The notes beneath the pieces are model-generated. The model had not been told where the DNA came from. It ran no database searches and was given only the letters and a program-made list of their open reading frames with translations. From Silicimonas sp. (GTDB taxonomy: Bacteria > Pseudomonadota > Alphaproteobacteria > Rhodobacterales > Rhodobacteraceae), in contig JAJEFO010000018.1 of the NCBI GenBank assembly GCA_022820365.1, positions 1 to 52,885 of the forward strand: a stretch of DNA of 52,885 bases. Direction: 5' to 3'. A program made the translations under genes and the position numbers. Positions 35,779 through 43,584 of the stretch are shown here, in pieces. Positions within the stretch are counted from its first letter, which is position 1, and each line of letters begins with the position of its first letter.

Positions 35779-36903
35779 ATGTGGCTGGAGGCATCGAATG
35801 GGGAGGCGACGATAGCGGGACCGAAAGCAAAGCCGGGGATTGATCGGATCAAGCCGCATATGCTGGGGTCCGCTGCTGACGAACTGCCGCCCGCCTGGGC
35901 CTTGCTTAACTCCAATGAGAGCGTCTTTGGCCCGAGTCGGCATGCCAGGGACGCCGCTCGCGCATCCGTGTCTGGGATCGAGCGATACCCGGAAGGAGTC
36001 GATGTCGCGCTGGTCCGCGAAATTGCCGGGTTTCACGCGCTCGATCCGGGCAGGATTGTCGTCGGGCAGGGGGCGGACGACCTCCTCGCGCGGCTGTTCC
36101 GCGCGTATCTCGGCCAGGGAGACCAACTGGTCCGGTCTGCAAACGGATATCTGAAAGTTCCCAATTACGCACATGCAAACGGAGGTGAGGTTGTTTCGGT
36201 GGAAGATGACGACCTGATTCCGTCCGTCGACGGCATGCTCGCCGCTCTCTCTGAGCGAACGCGGGTGGTCTACCTCGCCAATCCTGAAAACCCGGCCGGA
36301 ACGTATCTTCCAAAGGCGGAAGTAGAGCGCCTGCACGCTGCCATCCCCGACGACGTTCTCTTGGTACTGGATTGCGCGTACGCCGAATATGCCTGGGCCG
36401 ACGATTACGATCCCGGACATGACCTTGTCACGCGATCGGCAAACGTGGTTGTCTGTCGAACGTTTTCCAAGATCTACGGACTTGCCGGAGCACGCGTGGG
36501 TTGGGCCCATGGCCCCGGGGACGTGATCGATGCTGTGCGGCGGATCGCCTTGACTTTCCCCATGGCAAAGCCCTCCGTTGCGGCGGCAATGGCGGCGCTG
36601 GAGGATCAGGCGCATGTCGCGTTTGTCCGTCGGGAGAACCGTGCGCTGCTGGAAGGATTCTGCGGCCGGTTGGTCAGCCTTGGCGTGGACTACATTCCGT
36701 CGCAGACCAATTTCGTCCTCGTCAGGATGCCTGGGGCGGTTCAGTCGGAAGCTGCAGTTCTGGCCCTTGGCGAGAAGGGGATACGGGTCCGGCGAATGAA
36801 TGCACCTGCATATGCCGATTGCTTCAGGGTCTCGATTGGCCTGCGGCACGAGTTGGACGCAACGTCTCGGGCGCTCGAAAGCCACCTGAGGGAGGCAACA
36901 TGA
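35779..36903 (+). CDS. HisC-like PLP aminotransferase (class I/II)
   Basis: About 374 residues from ATG 35779. Visible are LLNSNESVFGP, NPENPAGTYLP, LDCAYAEYAW and the PLP lysine in RTFSKIYGLAGARVGW, plus a C-terminal Arg region (FRVSIG). Related to histidinol-phosphate aminotransferase, but no other his gene is near, so another amino donor or acceptor is likely. The start is uncertain: a perfect GGGGAGG site at 35800-35806 lies 5 nt before an ATA codon (35812) where homologues typically start (AGPKAKPGI). First gene of operon B; the stop overlaps the next start. Confidence 0.87.
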   Translation: MWLEASNGEATIAGPKAKPGIDRIKPHMLGSAADELPPAWALLNSNESVFGPSRHARDAARASVSGIERYPEGVDVALVREIAGFHALDPGRIVVGQGADDLLARLFRAYLGQGDQLVRSANGYLKVPNYAHANGGEVVSVEDDDLIPSVDGMLAALSERTRVVYLANPENPAGTYLPKAEVERLHAAIPDDVLLVLDCAYAEYAWADDYDPGHDLVTRSANVVVCRTFSKIYGLAGARVGWAHGPGDVIDAVRRIALTFPMAKPSVAAAMAALEDQAHVAFVRRENRALLEGFCGRLVSLGVDYIPSQTNFVLVRMPGAVQSEAAVLALGEKGIRVRRMNAPAYADCFRVSIGLRHELDATSRALESHLREAT

Positions 36904-37448
36904 TGGCCGAGGCCACTCCGGCAGGGACGCCAGGCCAGGCAGCTCACCCCTCGGGCGCTCGCATCATCGAACTCCTCAAGGAGAGCGGGGTTGGAGAGGT
37001 CGTTGCATTGCCGGACATTGTCACGAGCGACGGGCTGCTTTGGCCGATATCGCGCGACCCGGCGCTTCGCCTGACACGGGTCTGCAAGGAGGACGAGGGT
37101 GTCTCGATTTGTGCCGCGATGTCCTGCAATGGAACACGAGCGGTGCTGCTAATGCAGCAGACCGGACTCATGGACTCTCTCAACGCCATCCGTGCGATCG
37201 GCATCGACTACCAAAGGCCGGTCGTCATGATGGTCGGTCTTCTTGAGAAGGAGCCACATCTGCCTGCAAGCAAGTCCGCGGCCTACGGCGTTAGGATCGT
37301 CGAGCCGGTGCTCCGCGCGATGGGGATTTCGCATTCCCCGATCGAAGAGCCGGAGGACGTTGAAAGCATCGTTCACTTGATTGATGAAGCATATGCGGGT
37401 TCGCGTCCGCACGTATTCCTGATTGGCCGCGCACCGGTGGCGCCGTGA
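36900..37448 (+). CDS. ThDP-dependent decarboxylase, alpha half (sulfopyruvate/phosphonopyruvate type)
   Basis: 182 residues forming the N-terminal PYR-type domain of a split ThDP enzyme. The activating Glu is in CKEDEGVSICAAM; MQQTGLMDSLNAIRA and RPVVMMVGL match the alpha subunit of sulfopyruvate decarboxylase (ComD) and phosphonopyruvate decarboxylase. ATGATG starts at 36900/36903 after GGGAGG; the first overlaps the aminotransferase stop. The partner subunit follows with a GTGA overlap. An aminotransferase plus such a decarboxylase would turn an amino acid into a 2-oxo acid and then an aldehyde. Confidence 0.85.
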   Translation: MMAEATPAGTPGQAAHPSGARIIELLKESGVGEVVALPDIVTSDGLLWPISRDPALRLTRVCKEDEGVSICAAMSCNGTRAVLLMQQTGLMDSLNAIRAIGIDYQRPVVMMVGLLEKEPHLPASKSAAYGVRIVEPVLRAMGISHSPIEEPEDVESIVHLIDEAYAGSRPHVFLIGRAPVAP

Positions 37449-38020
37449 CCATTAGGCGTGACGAAGCGCTTCGCACTCTCGTGCCGTTCGTGCGCGACGA
37501 CGACATCGTTGTCGCCGTGTACCAGACGAATTTCGACTGGATGGGGATTAATCCCAGGCCGCTGAATTACGTGGCCGTAGGAGCAATGGGGCAGGCGGCG
37601 TCGCACGGATTGGGCCTCGCGCTGGCCAACCCGGAACGACGGGTGTTCGTGTTTGACGGTGATGGCTCGCTGCTCATGAATCTTGGAGCGCTCGTCACTG
37701 TTGCCGGTGCCGGCGTCACAAATTTCTATCATTTCGTGTTTGCGAACCGCGTCTACGAAGTGAATGGCGACCAGCCGATCCCGAATGCCGAGAACGTCGA
37801 TTTCGCCGGATTTGCCGCGGCCGCGGGATACGCCATGTCGCATTCGTTTGACGAACTTGAGGAGTTTGCCAGCGCGGTGCCTCGCATTCTTGAACATGCC
37901 GGTCCGCAAATGGTCAGCCTCGAGACAAGGCCCGGCGAGCCGTACCCGAGGAACTACGCCTACATCCACAGTGCCGAGGCGCGAAAGACGTTCGAGGATG
38001 CGCTCAACGGCAGGGAATAG
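37445..38020 (+). CDS. ThDP-dependent decarboxylase, beta half
   Basis: 191 residues forming the ThDP-binding PP-type domain: the motif FDGDGSLLMNLGALVTVAGA holds GDG and the following Asn/Leu region that bind Mg and the diphosphate. The rest matches sulfopyruvate decarboxylase beta (ComE) and related phosphonopyruvate or 2-oxo acid decarboxylases. GTG start overlaps the alpha stop. The two halves would form an alpha/beta enzyme in the cytoplasm. Which C3 oxo acid is used cannot be told from the sequence; no sulfoacetaldehyde or phosphonate gene is adjacent. Confidence 0.85.
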   Translation: MTIRRDEALRTLVPFVRDDDIVVAVYQTNFDWMGINPRPLNYVAVGAMGQAASHGLGLALANPERRVFVFDGDGSLLMNLGALVTVAGAGVTNFYHFVFANRVYEVNGDQPIPNAENVDFAGFAAAAGYAMSHSFDELEEFASAVPRILEHAGPQMVSLETRPGEPYPRNYAYIHSAEARKTFEDALNGRE

Positions 38021-38021
38021 G

Positions 38022-39410
38022 TCAGGTGCCGCGACGCGCCGACGCCCGCCAGAGGCCGCCGATGCTCTCCAATGCCACCCGCGACGCGATGACCATCGAG
38101 ATCATCAATCCGGTCGTGACCGCGGCAGCGACTCCGAACCAGACGCCTATTTCGCTGAACTGAAACACGCCGACAAACAGCCAGACAAAGAATGCAATGC
38201 CGAAAGCCTGCCTGTAAAGGCTGATCCAGACGCTCCAGATCGGGCGCTTGAGTGCCTGCAGGAAAGAGTTGATTGCGAACAGCATCATGTAGGCTGGAAG
38301 GATCAGGCTTTCGACCCGGAGGTAGACGAGGCCGACCCGGATCACGTCAGGATCCTGGGTGAACCGTTCGAGCACAGGGCGTCCAAGGATCCAGATGATC
38401 GGCAACGCTCCGACAGTCATGATAAATCCGACCTTCCAGCAATAGAAGAGGGCCGCTCGCACACGATCATGGTCGCGGGCCCCGAACGCCTGGGCCGCGA
38501 TTGGGAGCAGTGCCCCGGTCACTCCGAGAACCGGGAGGAGCAGGATCTGTTCGAGCCTGATGGCAATACCAAACCCGGCAATCGCGTGCTCTCCGAAACC
38601 CTTTAGAACAAACTGTACCACGAATCCCGACAGCATCATGATCATGAGCGCGAATGCGGTTGGGAACGTCTGGAAGAAGATCTCCCGAAGCTCGGGAACT
38701 CGGGGCGAGAAATGTCGGGACCGTACCCGAGACAACGTTGCAAGCCTCAGCAGCTTCCACAGCAGATAGATCATTACGCCGGTTTGGCTGATGACGGTGG
38801 AAACTGCGAGGCCGTCGAAGCCTATCCCGGCCCAGACGCCGGGAAGGCCGAATATCAGCAGCGGATTGAGGGCAATGTTGGCAAAGAACGCGGCAATCAG
38901 GGCATGCTGCATGGACCGCCCGTCGCCGTGCGCCTGCAATGCCCCGTTGCAGGCAAAGGCGATCATGAAGCTGGGCAGTGCCAGGGAAAGAAGCAGATAA
39001 TACCGCGTCCCGGCGTTGCGATAAGGTCCGGGCTCGGACACAAGCTGCACGAGCGCCGGGCCGTACCATGATCCGATCGCCACAAGGACCAGGGCGGCGA
39101 CGGCGCCGAACGTGACGCCTTGTGCCGAAAGCCGTCGGGCGGCGCGCCGGTCCTTCGCCCCGAGGGCGTTTCCGACGATGGCCCCCATTGCGGCACCGAG
39201 GCCGAAGCCGATGGACAGCGCGATGTAGAAGGCCTGATATCCCAGCGAGATGCCGGCTTGCGCACTGGTCGACAACAGGCCGGCGAAGAACATGTCCACG
39301 ACGTTGTAGAGCGTGTTGAACAGCATCCCTATCGCGGCAGGGACGGCAAGAGTCCGAAAGTGACCACTGATCGGACCTTCGGTCAGGTCGCTGGTGAGTT
39401 CACGCGCCAT
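38022..39410 (-). CDS. MATE family efflux transporter
   Basis: A 462-residue membrane protein with 12 predicted helices in two halves. The N-terminal half begins LTEGPISGHFRTLAVPAAIGMLFNTLYNVVDMFFAG, and the symmetrical second half starts near FPTAFALMIMMLSGFVVQFV. MATE proteins export small organic molecules using sodium or protons. Placed at the end of a minus operon behind a cupin-XRE regulator (10-nt gap), so it may export a pathway intermediate or an unwanted analogue. Converges on the decarboxylase with a 1-bp gap. Confidence 0.92.
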   Translation of the reverse strand: MARELTSDLTEGPISGHFRTLAVPAAIGMLFNTLYNVVDMFFAGLLSTSAQAGISLGYQAFYIALSIGFGLGAAMGAIVGNALGAKDRRAARRLSAQGVTFGAVAALVLVAIGSWYGPALVQLVSEPGPYRNAGTRYYLLLSLALPSFMIAFACNGALQAHGDGRSMQHALIAAFFANIALNPLLIFGLPGVWAGIGFDGLAVSTVISQTGVMIYLLWKLLRLATLSRVRSRHFSPRVPELREIFFQTFPTAFALMIMMLSGFVVQFVLKGFGEHAIAGFGIAIRLEQILLLPVLGVTGALLPIAAQAFGARDHDRVRAALFYCWKVGFIMTVGALPIIWILGRPVLERFTQDPDVIRVGLVYLRVESLILPAYMMLFAINSFLQALKRPIWSVWISLYRQAFGIAFFVWLFVGVFQFSEIGVWFGVAAAVTTGLMISMVIASRVALESIGGLWRASARRGT

Positions 39411-39420
39411 GCATGGCCGT

Positions 39421-40008
39421 TCAGGGGCGCTCTGCCTGGACGGTCAGAAAAACGAATTCCGGTGTCAGGACATCCACGAATCCGTGGTTCAGTTCCGCGT
39501 CCACGCTCAGGCTGTCACCATCGGACAGGGTCAAGTGCTGCTGGCCGTAGCGGTAGATTGCTTGGCCGGCAAGCACTTGAACGAAGACGACGCCATGACC
39601 GACATAGGTCGGTGGCTTGCCGCCATCCCGGGTCAGCGTCACCCTGCGGGCCTGGAAGCGAAGATCCTTGCGCGCATGAAGGGCAAGATTCACGTAGTCG
39701 TGCCGATGCCCCTCGGTGAGACGGGTGGATTTCAGGCCCTCGCCGGCGTGTACCAGGGTGAAGTCCGTATGGTCGGTGCGCGCCTCTCGAAACAGCGACA
39801 CGATTGGAACGCTCAGTGCCTCGGCGAGCGCCGCGAGCGTGGAAATGCTTGGGCTTACCAGCCCGTTCTCGATGCGGCTTACCATGGCTGCGGATACGCC
39901 GGAAAGCTCTGCCAGCGCCCTGGCGGAATGGCCGCGCTCGCGCCGAAGCTCTTTCAGTGACTGCCCGATTGCTTCATCGATGTGCTTGCCGGCCTTCTCG
40001 GATGCCAT
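39421..40008 (-). CDS. transcriptional regulator, XRE helix-turn-helix plus cupin
   Basis: A 195-residue regulator. The N-terminal helix-turn-helix is in LKELRRERGHSARALAELSG and VSAAMVSRIENGLVSPSISTL; the C-terminal cupin (about residues 110-190) likely binds a small-molecule effector. The architecture is that of regulators controlling amine, polyamine and amino-acid breakdown (PuuR, SutR-like). It lies between the AhpD-like gene (10-nt gap) and the MATE gene. The inverted repeat GTTCGAA-N5-TTCGAAC at 40627 is a plausible binding site. A second regulator of the same design lies at 44.5 kb. Confidence 0.88.
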   Translation of the reverse strand: MASEKAGKHIDEAIGQSLKELRRERGHSARALAELSGVSAAMVSRIENGLVSPSISTLAALAEALSVPIVSLFREARTDHTDFTLVHAGEGLKSTRLTEGHRHDYVNLALHARKDLRFQARRVTLTRDGGKPPTYVGHGVVFVQVLAGQAIYRYGQQHLTLSDGDSLSVDAELNHGFVDVLTPEFVFLTVQAERP

Positions 40009-40017
40009 GTCGCGCCG

Positions 40018-40596
40018 CTACGTTTCTGCGTAATAGCCGACCACGTCGCCAGCCGTTGTCACGCCAAGCCCGTTAAGCAGCCGGTTGGCATAGTTGAAGT
40101 AGCAGATGATCTGGTTCATCTCCAGGATCTCGCCGTCATCCCAGCCCGTTTCGCGCAGCGCACGAACGGTGTCTTCCGAAATTGCGCCGGGTTGAAGGGT
40201 CAGGATTTCGGCATAGCGGAGTGCCACAAGTTCACGGCCGCTGAACTGGATCTCGGGTTGCCGGTCCTTGAGCGCCCGTTCGATCCGGTTGGCGCGCTCG
40301 TCGTCCCCGATGAGATGCTTCGCGTTTGCCCAGTGATTTGCATAGGAGTAGGCGCAATCGTTCAGCGTGGACACGTATGAGCCCATTACTTCCTGGAACC
40401 ACAGCGGAATGCTGTTGCCGTCGTCATGAAGGCAGGCGCGATAGAGCGTGACATGACCATGCATGGTGTTCGGCCGGAGCGAATGGACACGCATGACGTT
40501 GTCTACGGTTCCGTGCGGGGTCCGCGCCTGCTCCAAGGCTTCCGAGAGCACCTCATCGGCGTCCTCGTCGGAGATCATCTTGATCCATGCCGACAT
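40018..40596 (-). CDS. AhpD-like / peroxidase-related protein (carboxymuconolactone decarboxylase fold)
   Basis: A 192-residue all-helical protein of the CMD/AhpD superfamily. The active-site helix reads LNDCAYSYANHW: the first Cys and the His of the usual C-x-x-C-x-x-x-H motif are present, but the second Cys is Ser. A classical thiol peroxidase relay is therefore unlikely. Other parts (RPNTMHGHVTLYRACLHD, LVALRYAEILTLQPG) match the peroxidase-related group. First gene of a minus operon with the regulator and the MATE transporter, divergent from the ABC importer. Confidence 0.83.
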   Translation of the reverse strand: MSAWIKMISDEDADEVLSEALEQARTPHGTVDNVMRVHSLRPNTMHGHVTLYRACLHDDGNSIPLWFQEVMGSYVSTLNDCAYSYANHWANAKHLIGDDERANRIERALKDRQPEIQFSGRELVALRYAEILTLQPGAISEDTVRALRETGWDDGEILEMNQIICYFNYANRLLNGLGVTTAGDVVGYYAET

Positions 40597-40910
40597 TGTG
40601 TCTCCTCTGGATGACTGGCAGGCGGTGTTCGAAATTCATTCGAACAAGTTTCCTTATTCCTTGCCTAAACCGTCATGCAACGTTATTGAGTGAAATGCAA
40701 GAATTGGGGGGTGCCGGAATTTGCACTATCGCTGCCAGTGGTCAAAATGAACGCTGCGCGAAATGCGTCTCGGATCCATGCGATCCTTGACGCGCGGCTG
40801 CAATGGCAAGGCCATTGCGGGCGGCAATCGGGGAATGTCGTTGCCGGACATCCTCGAATTCTGCCATGGTTCCATGAGGCGTACGTCAACCGTCGCGGCA
40901 GGTGGAATGC
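40597..40910. other. divergent control region of the importer and AhpD operons
   Basis: 314 bases between two divergent operons. It contains an inverted repeat at 40627-40645 (listed separately). No further gene is supported; short frames here lack ribosome-binding sites. Confidence 0.5.
40627..40645. promoter_or_regulatory. operator-like inverted repeat GTTCGAA-N5-TTCGAAC
   Basis: A perfect 7-bp inverted repeat (40627-40633 and 40639-40645) with a 5-bp spacer, 31 bases upstream of the AhpD-like start. The size and symmetry suit a dimeric helix-turn-helix regulator such as the cupin-XRE protein encoded in the same operon. Confidence 0.55.
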
Positions 40911-41654
40911 ATGAGTAGCCAACCGATCATCGAAGCTCGCAACGTCGACAAGTTCTACGGGAATTTTCACGCCCTGAAGGATGTCAGCATTTCGGTTCAT
41001 CACGGTGAGCGTGTGGTGGTGTGTGGCCCGTCGGGATCGGGAAAGTCGACGTTGATCCGTTGTTTCAACGCTTTGGAAAACCATAGTTCAGGTACTCTTG
41101 TGGTCGATGGCATCGAGGTCTTCGAGGGTTCGAAGGATGTTCGGAAGCTGCGGCAGGAAGTCGGCATGGTCTTCCAGCAGTTCAACCTCTTTCCGCATCT
41201 CACAGTGCTCGAGAACCTAATGATCGGGCCGATGAAGGTTCGGAAGGTCTCGCGGGAGCAGGCGGAAGAGACTGCGCGCAAGTACCTGGATCGGGTGCAT
41301 ATTCCGGAGCAGGCGGAAAAGTACCCGGCTCAGCTGTCCGGAGGTCAGCAACAGCGTGTTGCGATTGCCCGGTCGCTTTGCATGGAAACCCGGATCATGC
41401 TGTTCGACGAACCGACGTCGGCGCTGGACCCCGAGATGATCAACGAAGTGCTCGACGTCATGGTCGAGCTTGCTGAAACCGGCATGACCATGGTCGTGGT
41501 TACCCATGAGATGGGTTTCGCGCGCAAAGTGGCCGATACCATGGTGTTCATGGAGGAGGGTCGAATCGTCGAGGTCGCGCCTCCCGAACAATTTTTTACG
41601 GCGCCTTCAAGCGAGCGTTGCCGGATGTTCCTGGCGCAAATCCTGGAGCATTGA
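40911..41654 (+). CDS. polar amino acid ABC importer, ATPase subunit (GlnQ/HisP-like)
   Basis: A 247-residue ATPase. Walker A GPSGSGKST, Q-loop GMVFQQFNLF, signature LSGGQQQR, Walker B IMLFDEPTSALD and H-loop VVTHEMGF are all intact. Together with two permeases and a binding protein it forms a complete importer for amino acids or related compounds. ATG 40911 is 5 nt after AGGTGG; an in-frame GTG 9 bases upstream lacks a site. The start of a four-gene operon (40.9-44.5 kb). Confidence 0.95.
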   Translation: MSSQPIIEARNVDKFYGNFHALKDVSISVHHGERVVVCGPSGSGKSTLIRCFNALENHSSGTLVVDGIEVFEGSKDVRKLRQEVGMVFQQFNLFPHLTVLENLMIGPMKVRKVSREQAEETARKYLDRVHIPEQAEKYPAQLSGGQQQRVAIARSLCMETRIMLFDEPTSALDPEMINEVLDVMVELAETGMTMVVVTHEMGFARKVADTMVFMEEGRIVEVAPPEQFFTAPSSERCRMFLAQILEH

Positions 41655-41655
41655 A

Positions 41656-42498
41656 ATGGCGACGAGCGGGACAGCCAGCCTGAGAGGCCTTCCGATCCCG
41701 AAGCCGCCGGTGCATCAGCAACTGCTGAACTCGGTTCCGGTTGCCGTCGCGATCTATGCCATCGTTGTCGGGCTGATCGTCTACGGGTCGTTCGCTGGAG
41801 CCCAGAACATGGGCTACAATTGGCAGTGGTACCGCGTGCCTCAGTACCTGTACAGCTTTACCGACGACGGATTTCAGTGGGGCGAGATTACGATAGGTCT
41901 GGTGGCGACCATCAGGCTCTCCATCCTGTCTTTCGCGCTCGCCACGTTTCTTGGGCTCGTCGTGGCACTTCTGCGGCTGTCAGGTCTCGTCGTAGGGTCT
42001 GCCGTCGCCGTCGGGTTCCTCGAATTGATCCGTAACATCCCGCTCCTGGTGCTGCTTTACCTCTTCTACTACGTGCTGGGACCGATCTTTGGGCTCGACC
42101 GCTACGTTGCCAGCATCCTGACGCTTGCCGTCTTCCATTCCGCACTGATATCCGAAATCTTCCGAGCGGGCATCAATGCCGTTGCCATCGGGCAGTGGGA
42201 AGCCGCGAAGTCAATCGGAATGTCCACCGGGCAGGCCTACCGCTACATCATTCTGCCCCAGTCCGTCCGCTTCATGCTGCCACCGATGACGGGCGAAGTG
42301 GTGCACCTCATCAAGTCGTCGGCGATCGTCAGCGTCATTGCCGTGGCCGAGCTTACGACAATCGGGCGCAACATTATTTCCGACACGTACATGAGTTTCG
42401 AGATCTGGTTCACCGTCGCAGCTGTCTACATGGTGGTGACCCTGATCCTGTCAATTGGCGTGTCGTTCCTCGAACGAAAGTACACGGTTGACCAATGA
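41656..42498 (+). CDS. polar amino acid ABC importer, permease subunit 1
   Basis: A 280-residue HisM/GlnP-type permease starting 1 nt after the ATPase stop. N-terminal helix (VAVAIYAIVVGLIVYG), a periplasmic stretch, then the transport domain from ITIGLVATIRLSILSF. The EAA loop is present (GQWEAAKSIGMSTGQAYRYI) with the family's PQSVRFMLPP. Partners with permease 2, the ATPase and the binding protein. Confidence 0.93.
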   Translation: MATSGTASLRGLPIPKPPVHQQLLNSVPVAVAIYAIVVGLIVYGSFAGAQNMGYNWQWYRVPQYLYSFTDDGFQWGEITIGLVATIRLSILSFALATFLGLVVALLRLSGLVVGSAVAVGFLELIRNIPLLVLLYLFYYVLGPIFGLDRYVASILTLAVFHSALISEIFRAGINAVAIGQWEAAKSIGMSTGQAYRYIILPQSVRFMLPPMTGEVVHLIKSSAIVSVIAVAELTTIGRNIISDTYMSFEIWFTVAAVYMVVTLILSIGVSFLERKYTVDQ

Positions 42499-42706
42499 TG
42501 CGTTCAAAGATCATCCCGAACGTGTACGGCGACCCAGCCGCTTTCATGCCGATGTCTGGCATCGCGAGCCGAACTGCGGATCGGTGTCGGGCACCTCCCA
42601 GGGATCGCAGACTGGCCAGGCCAGAACCCCGTCGACGTCCGAAATTCCCTGGGCTTGACCGGAAAATGAACAAATGAGAAGACCACTCAATCAAGGAGGA
42701 TACCAA

Positions 42707-43540
42707 ATGAAACTCAATCGCAGAATGCTCGGATATGCCTTGGCGGCGACCGCGACCGTGGGCCTTGCGTTGCCCGCGGCGGCTCAGCAGGCCACGCAGG
42801 CGCTGACCTCGGAGAGCGTGATCGAACAGATCAAGCAGGACGGAGTGATCCGGATCGGCCTGTCCCTGTTCGTGCCCTGGTCGATGCGCGACAAGAACGG
42901 CGAACTTATTGGCTACGAACTCGATGTCGGTCGCAAGCTTGCGGAGGACATGGGGGTGGAAGCCGAGTTTGTTCCGACGTCCTGGGACGGGATCATCCCG
43001 GCCCTCGTTGCCGGCAACTTCGATGTCATAATTTCGGGCATGTCGGTTACGGCGCAAAGAAACCTGACGATAAACTTCACAGATCCGTACGCGTATTCGG
43101 GGCTGGCAATTCTTGCAAACAAGGAAATGACGGCCGGCATGTCGCTGGAGGACATGAATTCGCCCGACGTGATCTTCACGGCCCGTCGGGGCGCAACCCC
43201 GGCTGTCGTGATTGCCGACAACTTTCCTGAGGCGCAGCTCCTTCTCTTCGATGAGGACGGCGCGTCTGCTCAGGAAGTGCTGAACGGCAATGCCCATGCG
43301 ACCATGGCCGCTCAGCCGACGCCGAACCGAGAGGCGGGCAGGAACCCGGAGACGCTTGTCGTCTTGGAAGGCGATCTGTTCGACCCGCGTGGTGAAGGCT
43401 TTGCCTTGCGGAAGGGAGACCCGGACGCGCTCAACTACTTCAACAACTGGATCGCCCAGCAATGGCGCAGCGGTTGGCTTGAAGCGCGCCACAACTACTG
43501 GTTCGCGACCGAGGACTGGGCCGACCAGGTAGCCCAGTAA
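42707..43540 (+). CDS. ABC importer, solute-binding protein (family 3)
   Basis: A 277-residue periplasmic binding protein. The signal peptide has a basic start (KLNRRM), a hydrophobic core (LGYALAATATVGLALP) and cleavage near AAA-QQ. The mature protein has the family-3 pattern: IRIGLSLFVPWSMRDKNGELIGYELDVGRKLAEDMG, SGMSVTAQRNLTINFTDPYAYSG. A very strong ribosome-binding site (AAGGAGGAT) precedes ATG 42707. The ligand cannot be read from sequence; the pocket lacks an obvious His/Lys/Arg signature. Confidence 0.93.
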   Translation: MKLNRRMLGYALAATATVGLALPAAAQQATQALTSESVIEQIKQDGVIRIGLSLFVPWSMRDKNGELIGYELDVGRKLAEDMGVEAEFVPTSWDGIIPALVAGNFDVIISGMSVTAQRNLTINFTDPYAYSGLAILANKEMTAGMSLEDMNSPDVIFTARRGATPAVVIADNFPEAQLLLFDEDGASAQEVLNGNAHATMAAQPTPNREAGRNPETLVVLEGDLFDPRGEGFALRKGDPDALNYFNNWIAQQWRSGWLEARHNYWFATEDWADQVAQ

Positions 43541-43551
43541 GCCAAGACCAG

Positions 43552-43577
43552 GGCCCGGGAGCCACGGCTCCCGGGCC
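43552..43577 (+). terminator. GC-rich hairpin after the binding-protein gene
   Basis: GGCCCGGGAGCC pairs with GGCTCCCGGGCC (about 11 bp, tight CACG loop), 11 nt after the stop and 8 nt before the next start. Such hairpins between a binding-protein gene and its permease genes usually protect the upstream mRNA and reduce read-through, giving more binding protein than permease. Confidence 0.75.
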
Positions 43578-43584
43578 TTGAGCA

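Noticed and set aside
35740-36885. 381-codon minus-strand open frame
   Set aside because: Antisense to the aminotransferase, which has intact catalytic motifs.
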